A stretch of DNA of 7,606 bases from Candidatus Aminicenantota bacterium (GTDB lineage Bacteria; Acidobacteriota; UBA4820; DSQY01). Location: the NCBI GenBank assembly GCA_027365515.1, contig DAHXMK010000129.1, positions 1 to 7,606 of the forward strand. The letters run 5' to 3'. A program made the translations under genes and the position numbers. A model generated the notes under the pieces. The model worked only from the letters and a program-made list of their open reading frames with translations, ran no database searches and was not told where the DNA came from. Positions 1 through 6,044 of the stretch are shown here, piece by piece; the first letter of the stretch is position 1; every line of letters begins with the position of its first letter.

Positions 1-603
1 AACCTGTTCGAGGCGCTGGCCTCCAAAGACGCTCTGGTTGAAACGAGCGGCGCATTAAGGACCGTGGCGGTGAGCCTTTCGAAGATCGCTGAGGATATCA
101 GATGGATGGGCGCAGGGCCTCGGTGCGGCATAGCGGAAATCAGGCTCCCCGACCTTCAGCCCGGCTCCTCGATAATGCCAGGCAAAGTCAACCCGGTCAT
201 GTCCGAGATGATGATAATGGCGTGCGCTCAGGTTCAGGGAAACGACCTGGCGGTCGCGCTGGGCGGCCAGGGAGGACATTTCGAGCTGAACACGATGATG
301 CCTCTCATGGCCCACAACCTCCTCCAGTCGCTTTCGATGCTTTCGCGCGCGGCCGAGCTTTTCGCGAAAAGGTGCGTCGAAGGAATCGAGGCCGACGAGG
401 AGCGCTGCACCTGGATGGTCGAGCGCAGCCTCGCAATGGTCACCGCGCTGGCTCCCCGCATCGGCTACGACGCCGCGGCGGCTTTGGCCAAAGAAGCCTA
501 CGCCTCAGGGAAGACGATCAGGGATCTCTGCCTCGAAAAAGAGGTTTTGCCAGCGGGCGAGTTGGCCCGCCTGCTGGACGCGCGGAAGATGACTGGGAAC
601 TAA
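1..603 (+). CDS. fumC: Class II fumarate hydratase (fumarase C), C-terminal part
   Basis: The frame is open from base 1 and encodes the last 200 residues of a class II fumarase, which interconverts fumarate and L-malate in the cytosolic TCA cycle. The start lies off the left edge; whole family members are about 460 residues. The fumarate lyase signature GSSIMPGKVNP is encoded at 163-195. It carries the Ser of the catalytic loop and the conserved Lys and Asn. Upstream, NLFEA, DALVE, SGAL, DIRW and GPRCGI match fumarase C closely and favour it over aspartase or argininosuccinate lyase. Downstream, the QGNDLAV, FELN and HNLLQS segments and the C-terminal IGYD region are also typical. A non-homologous class I fumarase is encoded in the same window. 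Aspartate ammonia-lyase is the main alternative but fits less well. Confidence 0.95.
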   Translation, partial: NLFEALASKDALVETSGALRTVAVSLSKIAEDIRWMGAGPRCGIAEIRLPDLQPGSSIMPGKVNPVMSEMMIMACAQVQGNDLAVALGGQGGHFELNTMMPLMAHNLLQSLSMLSRAAELFAKRCVEGIEADEERCTWMVERSLAMVTALAPRIGYDAAAALAKEAYASGKTIRDLCLEKEVLPAGELARLLDARKMTGN

Positions 604-627
604 TTTTCGACGGCCATGGGGCCAAGC

Positions 628-677
628 AAGACGGGGTTTGTTTCTTCGACAGGCCAGTCATCCTCCCCTTGTCTTTT
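628..677 (+). terminator. Weak possible terminator after fumC
   Basis: AAGACGGGG (628-636) can pair with CCCC-TT-GTCTT (665-675) around a long loop and a two-base bulge, followed by only two more T. The spot between fumC and the next gene is right for a terminator, but the stem is imperfect. The rest of the 100-base gap shows no convincing promoter: a TTGTCT/TAATCT pair at 669-697 is poor and sits too close to the next start codon. Confidence 0.25.
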
Positions 678-703
678 AGGGCGAACTTAGCTAATCTTCC
701 GCC

Positions 704-1084
704 ATGAGGATAATAGCCGTAATAATGGCCGTCTTTCTTTGGCTCCTGGGGGCGCTCTTCTTCCTCGCGGCCGCGGCACCGGAGGCCGTGGCCTCCGGCA
801 AGGTCCTGCCGCGAGTTGTCGTCGGCTTTCTTCTTTTTGCCGGTGGCTTGGTGCTTGTCGTCTTCGCCTGGCGCTCCGGCAAGAGCACGACGGCCGGTGG
901 TTCCGACGGAGAGAAGAGCCAGCAGGAGGCTCCTGGACAGTTGAGCTTGAAGGCGCTGACCTGCCCTCACTGCGGCGGGCAGGCCGACGCTTCGTCGGTC
1001 AAGGTTGGCGCCCAGGGGACGATGTCGGTAACTTGCCAATACTGCGGCGCGGTCTACCTGATTCAGGAGGAACCGAAATGGTGA
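704..1084 (+). CDS. Small membrane protein with C-terminal zinc ribbon
   Basis: A 126-residue protein that I do not recognise by name. Residues 1-25 form a hydrophobic helix rich in Ala, Leu and Phe, and residues about 36-56 form a second one, giving a two-helix membrane anchor. A polar linker rich in Ser, Gly, Glu and Gln follows. The C-terminal domain has two Cys pairs, C87-P-H-C90 and C111-Q-Y-C114, a classic four-Cys zinc ribbon with 20 residues between pairs. Neither the ATG at 704 nor the in-frame ATG at 725 has a good ribosome-binding site: GAGG at 706-709 is too far from the second. The last codons overlap the start of the next gene by 7 bases (ATGGTGA), so the two are probably translationally coupled. 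Position suggests a partner of the Cys-tailed protein and the radical SAM enzyme, but no function is shown. Confidence 0.85.
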   Translation: MRIIAVIMAVFLWLLGALFFLAAAAPEAVASGKVLPRVVVGFLLFAGGLVLVVFAWRSGKSTTAGGSDGEKSQQEAPGQLSLKALTCPHCGGQADASSVKVGAQGTMSVTCQYCGAVYLIQEEPKW

Positions 1085-2715
1085 AGGGGGAACGGCTTAA
1101 TAATCCGAGCGGGAAAGTGACTTCTCTTTCTCGCCGCTTGAGTGGCGACAAGTGGCTTGCGATTCTCGCATTCATTTTTGCGATGGCCCTGCCCGCCACC
1201 CTGATGGCGCAGCAGTACAGCTTTCAGGTTCCAGAGAACAAGTGCGTCGTGACCGTCAATCCCGACGCCTCCATCGGCCTCGATTACTCGATCACCTTCG
1301 CCAACCAGGGCCAGCCGATTGATGTCATAGACGTCGGAATGCCCAACGGCGAATACGATCTCGCCGGTGTCAGCGCCGATCTGGACGGAACGCCGCTTTC
1401 GGACATCCGCCCGTCGGAGTACGTAAAGCCGGGCGTCGAAGTGCACCTCGGCTCAAAGGCCATCCCAGCCGGAAGCAGCGGCACGCTCCATTTGAAAGCC
1501 ACCGTGGCCGACATGGTTTTCGGGGACGACAAGGACGCCAATTACGCCAGCATGGAGTTCAGCCCTACTTGGTACGGGGCGGACTTCACCAGCGGCTCGA
1601 CTCATCTGGTTTGCGAGTTCATCTTGCCGGAAGGAGTGAAGCCGGAGGAGCCCCGCTGGCATTCCACCCAACCGACTTCCATGAAGTTAGAGAACGGACG
1701 CGTCGTCTATACTTGGGAACTGCCCGACGCCTCGCCTTCCGGCCAGTATAAGTTCGGCGCCTCCTTTCCCAGGAAGGTCATGCAGCGCATCGCCGAGGTG
1801 CCTAGAGAGCCGAAGCAAAATCCTGTCACGCTGTTTTTCTCGGGCCTCATAAGAACCGCTGGCGGCTGCATGCCGTGCTTCTTTTTCATGCTCTTTCCGG
1901 CGCTGACCATCTTCGGTGTTTTCAAGAACCGCCAGCGGCGGTTGCAGTATCTTCCGGCCACGGTGGGCATCGAAGGCACGGAGGTCCGCCGGGGCCTGAC
2001 CGTTCCGGAGGTCGCCGTCCTCATGCAGCAGCCGGTTGACAAGGTGATGGCGCTGGTCCTCTTCGGCATGGTCCGAAAGAATCTTCTGAAGGTAACGGGG
2101 CGCAACCCTCTCAAGCTGGAGCTTGTGCCGGGGCCCGCGCCACAGTTTTCGTACGAGGAGGAGTTCGCCAAGGCCGTCAAGGACGACGGCAAAGTGAGCG
2201 AGGCGGAGGCGGCGCGCGTGTTGACCGATCTCATCAAGAAGGTCCAGGACAAGATGAAGGGATACAGCCGCGCCAAGAGCGTCGCATACTACCAGGAGAT
2301 AATGAGGAAAGCCTGGGACCAGGTCGGGGCCGAGGATTACTCCCAGGCCTTCGAATGGCTCATCCTCGACAAGGAGTTCAGCCAGCACGCCACGGAGCGC
2401 TACGGCGACAGGCCCATGCCGGTGCCGGTCTGGTGGCCGACCATCTACACCGGCCATTCCTACGGCGGTTCCGGCGGCGGCGCGGCATCGGGAGGAGGAC
2501 TGCCAAACCTGACCTCTGCGGCCAACGGAATCGTGAGCGGCATCGAAGGGTTCGGTCATGACCTGGTCAACAGCGTCCCGGGGCTGGCTTCGCGCGTAAC
2601 CGACAAGACCAACCCGATTCCGGTCTCGTCGGGCGGCCACTACTCGGGAGGTGGCTGCGCGTGCGCGTGCGCCTGCGCCGGCTGCGCCTGTGCCTGCGCA
2701 GGGGGAGGAAGATAA
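1078..2715 (+). CDS. DUF2207-like membrane protein with Cys-Ala repeat tail; proposed radical SAM substrate
   Basis: A 545-residue protein. The ATG at 1078 is set by AGGAGG at 1065-1070, seven bases upstream. A basic N-terminus is followed by a hydrophobic stretch (about 26-43) and a likely signal peptidase site after A44 (LMA, then QQ). Residues about 45-255 look like a secreted beta-rich domain. Residues about 262-282 form a membrane helix that starts with C264-M-P-C267. After a basic NRQRR segment, residues about 305-340 resemble the small helical or winged-helix segment of DUF2207 proteins (GLTVPEVAVLMQQ). The C-terminal region has a Gly/Ser-rich stretch (463-474) and ends in SGGG, then seven Cys alternating with Ala (C527, 529, 531, 533, 536, 538, 540), then GGGR. 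Gly-rich tails are usual in DUF2207-type proteins; a Cys-Ala run is not. With the signal cleaved and one helix left, the tail is cytosolic. The gene overlaps the radical SAM gene by one base (TAATG). The DUF2207 assignment is from memory of the architecture, not a search. Confidence 0.9.
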   Translation: MVKGERLNNPSGKVTSLSRRLSGDKWLAILAFIFAMALPATLMAQQYSFQVPENKCVVTVNPDASIGLDYSITFANQGQPIDVIDVGMPNGEYDLAGVSADLDGTPLSDIRPSEYVKPGVEVHLGSKAIPAGSSGTLHLKATVADMVFGDDKDANYASMEFSPTWYGADFTSGSTHLVCEFILPEGVKPEEPRWHSTQPTSMKLENGRVVYTWELPDASPSGQYKFGASFPRKVMQRIAEVPREPKQNPVTLFFSGLIRTAGGCMPCFFFMLFPALTIFGVFKNRQRRLQYLPATVGIEGTEVRRGLTVPEVAVLMQQPVDKVMALVLFGMVRKNLLKVTGRNPLKLELVPGPAPQFSYEEEFAKAVKDDGKVSEAEAARVLTDLIKKVQDKMKGYSRAKSVAYYQEIMRKAWDQVGAEDYSQAFEWLILDKEFSQHATERYGDRPMPVPVWWPTIYTGHSYGGSGGGAASGGGLPNLTSAANGIVSGIEGFGHDLVNSVPGLASRVTDKTNPIPVSSGGHYSGGGCACACACAGCACACAGGGR

Positions 2716-4064
2716 TGGCGATCAGGGACTGGTTCAAGAAGCACGAGGCGATTGACAAGGGGCTTCACTTCGGCTCGCTGGAGGTGGCGGGCCAGAGCCA
2801 CCGCATACACCTGCGAGTCGAGCCGAAGGGGGAAGGCATCCTCACCATTGACGCGAGCAGGATACTTCACTTGAGTCCCACCGCGGCCGAGATCGTGTTC
2901 CACATGATTCACGGCCTCGGCGACGCCGAGATAGCCGGCGTCATGGCGAAACGTTACCGCGGCGTCTCGCGCAAGGCCCTGGAGGCGGACATTTCCAGCG
3001 TCCTCAACGCGGTCAGGACGCTCAGCGCCACCGACCAGGTCTGTCCGCTCAGCGACCTCGGAGTTGAGCTGATCGAACCGTATACCCCCGCGCTCTCCGC
3101 GCCACTGCGAATGGACCTTGCCATCACCTACCGCTGTCAGAACCGTTGCGGCCACTGCTACAACCAGCCATCCCGCGCCGTCGCCGAAATGGATACGGCT
3201 TCGTGGCGAGAAGCTCTAGGCAAGATCTGCGAGGCCGGAATCCCCCATGCAGTTTTCACCGGCGGCGAACCGACACTTCGCGATGACCTTCCCGATCTCA
3301 TCGCTTACGCCGAGGAGCTGGGCCTCGTGACAGGACTCAACACAAACGGCAGGAGACTCTCGGACGCCGCTTACACCGCCAAGCTCAAGGAGGCTGGGCT
3401 GGACCACGTCCAGATCACGCTCGAATCGGCAGACCCTGGCCTTCACAACGCGATGACCCGTTCCGACTCATTCGATGAAACCATCGCCGGCTTGAGGACG
3501 GCCGTCAAGGCGGGGCTCTACGTCCTGACCAACACGACCCTGACCAAAGTGAACGTCCCCGGCATAGAGGCACTTGTTGACCTCGTCGCCTCGGAAGGAC
3601 TGAAGAGCTTCGCCGTGAACGGCATGATCTACTCGGGCAAGGGCGCCGCTTCGGGCGTGGAACTTTCTCCCCAGCAGGTCGTGCCGGTTCTTGAAACCCT
3701 CGCCAAACACGCGCGAGAGAAGGGGTTGAGATTCATCTGGTACACGCCTACGCGCTATTGCGAGCTGAACCCGGTGGAGATGGCGCTGGGAGTGAAGCAG
3801 TGTACGGCCGCGCGTTTGAGCATGGCCGTGGAGCCGGATGGCACCGTAATCCCTTGCCAGTCTTGGTACGAAGGGGTGGGGAACATCTTGAAAGATTCCT
3901 GGGACAAGATTTGGAACAATCCCATCTGCCTCAAGCTCCGCCAGCCTCAGAAACCGCTGCCCGAGTGCGAGGCGTGCGAGCACCTGAGTTTGTGCGGCGG
4001 CGGCTGCCCGCTTGAGACGAACCACCGCCAGATCTACTGCCGGGAGGTCGCATCTGGAGGATGA
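2715..4064 (+). CDS. Radical SAM/SPASM maturase with N-terminal PqqD-like domain
   Basis: A 449-residue enzyme. The ATG at 2715 shares one base with the upstream stop and has GGAGG at 2704-2708; a GTG start at 2661 would add an Arg-rich shadow of the Cys-Ala repeat and is rejected. Residues about 20-105 resemble PqqD, the peptide-binding (RRE) domain of peptide maturases (ILHLSPTAAEIVFHMIHG). The radical SAM cluster motif is C141-X3-C145-X2-C148 in YRCQNRCGHCYN, with the SAM-binding GGEP at 183-186. The C-terminal SPASM domain has the full ligand pattern: C363-X12-G-X4-C381, then C418-X2-C421-X5-C427-X3-C431, and C442. By family precedent this would be a cytosolic enzyme that makes thioether, C-C or related modifications on a ribosomally made peptide using SAM, with two auxiliary [4Fe-4S] clusters. 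The obvious local substrate is the Cys-Ala tail encoded just upstream. PqqE-like or heme-maturation relatives share the fold, but no pqq or heme genes lie here. Confidence 0.93.
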   Translation: MAIRDWFKKHEAIDKGLHFGSLEVAGQSHRIHLRVEPKGEGILTIDASRILHLSPTAAEIVFHMIHGLGDAEIAGVMAKRYRGVSRKALEADISSVLNAVRTLSATDQVCPLSDLGVELIEPYTPALSAPLRMDLAITYRCQNRCGHCYNQPSRAVAEMDTASWREALGKICEAGIPHAVFTGGEPTLRDDLPDLIAYAEELGLVTGLNTNGRRLSDAAYTAKLKEAGLDHVQITLESADPGLHNAMTRSDSFDETIAGLRTAVKAGLYVLTNTTLTKVNVPGIEALVDLVASEGLKSFAVNGMIYSGKGAASGVELSPQQVVPVLETLAKHAREKGLRFIWYTPTRYCELNPVEMALGVKQCTAARLSMAVEPDGTVIPCQSWYEGVGNILKDSWDKIWNNPICLKLRQPQKPLPECEACEHLSLCGGGCPLETNHRQIYCREVASGG

Positions 4065-4076
4065 GAAGCGTAAGCG

Positions 4077-4121
4077 GTCACGAGTTACCAGTCACGAGTT
4101 ACTGCTCATTAGTCACGGTTA
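4077..4121. repeat. Short direct repeats between the radical SAM and rubrerythrin genes
   Basis: GTCACGAGTTAC occurs at 4077-4088 and again exactly at 4091-4102 (period 14). A degenerate third copy, GTCACGGTTAT, begins at 4112. The repeats fill most of the 76-base gap before rubrerythrin. They could be a regulator-binding array or a low-complexity intergenic repeat. The sequence does not decide between these. Confidence 0.7.
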
Positions 4122-4140
4122 TCTTAAAGAGGAGAAAACA

Positions 4141-4719
4141 ATGGAGTTCAAAGACAGCAGGACGGCAAAACACCTATTGAAGGCGTTTGCTGGCGAGAGC
4201 CAGGCGCGCAACCGTTACACCTTCGCCGCGTCGGTGGCGCGCAAAGAGGGCATGGAGCACGTGGCGGCCATTTTTGAAGAGACGGCGGCCAACGAAAAGG
4301 AGCACGCCGAGCAGTTCTTCAAGCACCTGGCCCCCCTCGCGGGAACGGCGATAGAGATCGAGGCTTCATATCCGGCCGTCGCCGGCGACACCACGGCGCA
4401 GCTTCGCGCCGCCGTAGCCGGGGAGAACGAGGAGTGGACGAAGCTGTATCCCGAGTTCGCCAAGATCGCCCGCGAGGAGGGCTTCGACGCCGTCGCCAAA
4501 ACCTTCGAGTGGGTCGCGAAAGTTGAGAAGGAACACGAGGAGCGTTACAAGAAGCTTTTGGACCACGTTGTAAACGGAACCGTTTTCAGGCGCGGGGACA
4601 AGATATATTGGCGATGCATGGTCTGCGGTTACATCCATGAAGGGACCGCCGCGCCAAAGGTCTGCCCCGTCTGCCAGCACCCTCAGGCCTACTTCGAGCC
4701 AGTGGCGGAGAACTTCTAA
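4141..4719 (+). CDS. rbr: Rubrerythrin
   Basis: A 192-residue rubrerythrin, a cytosolic non-heme iron peroxidase that reduces hydrogen peroxide with electrons from rubredoxin-type donors in anaerobes. The ATG at 4141 has the site AGAGGAG eight bases upstream; the frame is open further upstream but lacks a better start. The N-terminal four-helix ferritin-like domain (about 1-140) carries the diiron ligand pattern E19, E52-X2-H55, E95, E98 and E129-X2-H132. The C-terminal rubredoxin-like domain (about 150-192) has C159-X2-C162 and C175-X2-C178. Domain order and length are those of classical rubrerythrin. It follows the radical SAM gene by 76 bases and may be read from that transcript or from its own promoter. 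A role in protecting oxygen-labile FeS enzymes nearby is plausible but inferred from position only. Confidence 0.97.
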   Translation: MEFKDSRTAKHLLKAFAGESQARNRYTFAASVARKEGMEHVAAIFEETAANEKEHAEQFFKHLAPLAGTAIEIEASYPAVAGDTTAQLRAAVAGENEEWTKLYPEFAKIAREEGFDAVAKTFEWVAKVEKEHEERYKKLLDHVVNGTVFRRGDKIYWRCMVCGYIHEGTAAPKVCPVCQHPQAYFEPVAENF

Positions 4720-4790
4720 ACTACAGTCAGGCGGGCTGGACTTTTCGCGCGGCCGACTAGGGAAGAATGGCGCCCACTTGGTAGTTTATG

Positions 4791-4827
4791 AAGGCGGGGG
4801 AAGGAGTCATTCTTCCCTCGCCTTTTT
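4791..4827 (+). terminator. Intrinsic terminator after rubrerythrin
   Basis: The arms 4791-4805 and 4810-4824 form a 15-bp stem with two G-U wobbles around a GTCA tetraloop, followed directly by more T (4825-4827). This is a strong rho-independent terminator for plus-strand transcripts and marks the end of the unit containing rubrerythrin. The YHS reading frame downstream must be transcribed separately. Confidence 0.88.
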
Positions 4828-4888
4828 AGTCGCGCCGCCATGCACGGGGCTTCGGCGAAGGCACTTGTGGCCGCGAAAGGAAAACCTG

Positions 4889-5194
4889 ATGTTGAAGATC
4901 GCTGGCGAGCGAGACCCGGTTTGCGGAATGACGGTTGATCCCGCCAATGCCGCCGGAAAGTTTGTCTACAACGGGAAGAGCTATTACTTCTGCAATCCAC
5001 AATGCATGGAGAAGTTCTCATCCGATCCCGAGAAATTTCTCAGGGAGGCGCCAACGCCTGCCCTCCGCTCGTCTTGGGCGTGGGAATCGGCGGCAACTTC
5101 GAGAAGGTGGCGCAGCTTGCCAAGAAGGCGGCGCTCAGGTCTCCGGAGAAGCGCAACCCTGATCCTTACTACGCCGCGATGGAAGAGGAGCTGA
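4889..5194 (+). CDS. YHS-domain frame, broken after about residue 52
   Basis: ATG at 4889 with AAAGGA seven bases upstream. Residues about 8-52 are a clear YHS domain, a small metal-binding module found alone or at the N-terminus of copper-type P1B ATPases: DPVCGM near the start (C12), then YYFCNPQC (C35, C39) and a DPEKFL ending. After about position 5043 the protein becomes an Arg- and Ser-rich sequence running to 5194, which is just the wrong frame of a class I fumarase alpha gene. The natural C-terminus is therefore missing. The opening resembles the N-terminus of YHS-containing copper ATPases, and the far end of this window encodes the C-terminus of such an ATPase. I infer this is the detached start of that gene, but a free-standing YHS protein cannot be excluded. 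Confidence 0.8.
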   Translation: MLKIAGERDPVCGMTVDPANAAGKFVYNGKSYYFCNPQCMEKFSSDPEKFLREAPTPALRSSWAWESAATSRRWRSLPRRRRSGLRRSATLILTTPRWKRS

Positions 5195-5355
5195 AAGAGC
5201 GCTGCAACAAGCTCGGCATCGGGCCGATGGGCCTGGGCGGCCTCGTCACGGTGCTCGCCGTCAACATCGAAGTCTTCCCGTGCCACCTGGTCGCTCTGCC
5301 GGTGGCCGTCAACGTCAACTGCCACGCCGACCGCCACGGCGAAATCGTCTTGTAG
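5002..5355 (+). pseudogene. Class I fumarate hydratase alpha subunit, C-terminal fragment
   Basis: From about 5044 the frame encodes about 104 residues that match the end of the alpha subunit of the two-subunit, [4Fe-4S] class I fumarase/tartrate dehydratase family: NACPPLVLGVGIGGNFE, RNPDPYYAAMEEEL, a GIGPMGLGG segment and a PVAVN..CHADRH ending. Whole alpha subunits are about 280 residues, so roughly the first 175, including other cluster ligands, are absent. The in-frame ATG at 5002 lies inside the YHS frame, and its first 14 codons are not fumarase-like, so it is probably not a true start. The beta subunit gene follows after 10 bases, as normal for this operon. As it stands the protein should be inactive. 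The break may be a contig artefact rather than a real deletion. Confidence 0.85.
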
Positions 5356-5365
5356 GGAGGAAGCC

Positions 5366-5920
5366 ATGGCCGAATACAAAGTTAAGACTCCTCTGACCGC
5401 CGAGGTGGCCAGGAAGCTCAAGATAGGGGACAAGGTCCTGCTCTCAGGCGTCATCTACGGCGCGCGGGACGCCGCCCACAAGAGAATGGTGGAGGCGGTG
5501 GCCAAGGGCGAAAAGCTCCCCTTCGACGCGGAAGGCTCCGTGATCTACTACGTAGGCCCGTCGCCCGCGAGGCCTGGCAAGGTTATCGGCGCGGCTGGGC
5601 CGACGACCGCCTACCGGATGGATGCCTACGCTCCCAAGATGATGGAGCTGGGGATGCGAGGCATGATCGCCAAGGGCAAGCGGAACGACGCCGTGAAGGA
5701 TGCGATGAAGAAGCACGGCGTGGTTTACTTCGGGGCCACCGGCGGCGCCGGCGCGCTCATCAACCGTTCGATCAAGAAGGCCGAAGTGGTCGCGTACGAC
5801 GATCTCGGCCCCGAAGCGCTTAGAAGGATGGAAGTCGAAGGCTTTCCGCTCGTCGTCGTAGGCGATTCCGAGGGCGGAGACCTTTACGCCGAGGGCCGCA
5901 AGCAGTGGGAGGGAAAGTAG
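5366..5920 (+). CDS. Class I fumarate hydratase beta subunit
   Basis: A 184-residue protein, complete and of the usual length for the beta subunit of two-subunit class I fumarase (fumarate/malate interconversion) or its close relative L-tartrate dehydratase. The ATG at 5366 has AGGGAGG ending five bases upstream. Typical features are LKIGDKVLLSGVIYGARDAAHKR near the N-terminus, the VGPSP/GAAGPTTAYRMD segment, the MIAKGKR motif and the FGATGGAGAL segment near the C-terminal third. Alpha and beta together form the active site around a [4Fe-4S] cluster held by the alpha chain. Only the end of alpha is present here, so this subunit lacks an intact partner in the window. Tartrate dehydratase cannot be ruled out from sequence alone, but no tartrate genes are nearby. 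Confidence 0.93.
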   Translation: MAEYKVKTPLTAEVARKLKIGDKVLLSGVIYGARDAAHKRMVEAVAKGEKLPFDAEGSVIYYVGPSPARPGKVIGAAGPTTAYRMDAYAPKMMELGMRGMIAKGKRNDAVKDAMKKHGVVYFGATGGAGALINRSIKKAEVVAYDDLGPEALRRMEVEGFPLVVVGDSEGGDLYAEGRKQWEGK

Positions 5921-5932
5921 CAGCCTGAAGGG

Positions 5933-5996
5933 CGCCCCCTACTCCTCCGGGGCGGCCTTAAGGCAGATAGGGTTCGCCCCTTCGCCAAAAGGGGCG
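5933..5996 (+). terminator. Possible hairpins after the fumarase beta gene
   Basis: Two short GC stems, CGCCCC/GGGGCG, occur in a row: 5933-5938 with 5949-5954, and 5975-5980 with 5991-5996. Neither is followed by a T run on the plus strand, so a rho-independent terminator is uncertain. Their position just after the last plus-strand gene suggests a transcript end. Confidence 0.35.
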
Positions 5997-6004
5997 CGAT
6001 GAAA

Positions 6005-6033
6005 AGGGGCGGGCGGCCTTTGCGGCCGCCCGC
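6005..6033 (-). terminator. Intrinsic terminator of the PadR-DUF2812 unit
   Basis: GCGGGCGGCC (6009-6018) pairs perfectly with GGCCGCCCGC (6024-6033) around a TTTGC loop, a 10-bp stem. Read on the minus strand, the stem is followed by CCTTTTC, giving a U-containing tail. It begins 11 bases beyond the stop codon of the DUF2812 gene. The convergent plus-strand fumarase gene may also use it. Confidence 0.75.
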
Positions 6034-6044
6034 GCCGTCTCTGT

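Noticed and set aside
518..1039. Minus-strand open frame opposite the zinc-ribbon gene
   Set aside because: It crosses the fumC end and the intergenic gap and has low-complexity Arg/Lys/Gly content, whereas the plus strand gives a zinc ribbon and membrane helices.
1687..2640. Long minus-strand open frame (317 codons) opposite the Cys-tailed protein gene
   Set aside because: It is antisense to a well-supported gene, has an Arg- and His-rich composition typical of GC-rich shadow frames, and shows no recognisable motif.
2641..2712. Cys-Ala tail as a short independent precursor peptide gene
   Set aside because: No start codon with a ribosome-binding site lies close upstream in frame, and the frame is continuous with the 545-residue protein.
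2661..2714. Upstream GTG start for the radical SAM enzyme
   Set aside because: The added 18 residues are an Arg-rich wrong-frame reading of the Cys-Ala repeat; the ATG at 2715 has a good ribosome-binding site.
4077..4121. CRISPR array
   Set aside because: The units are only 12 bases with 2-9 base gaps, and no cas genes are present.
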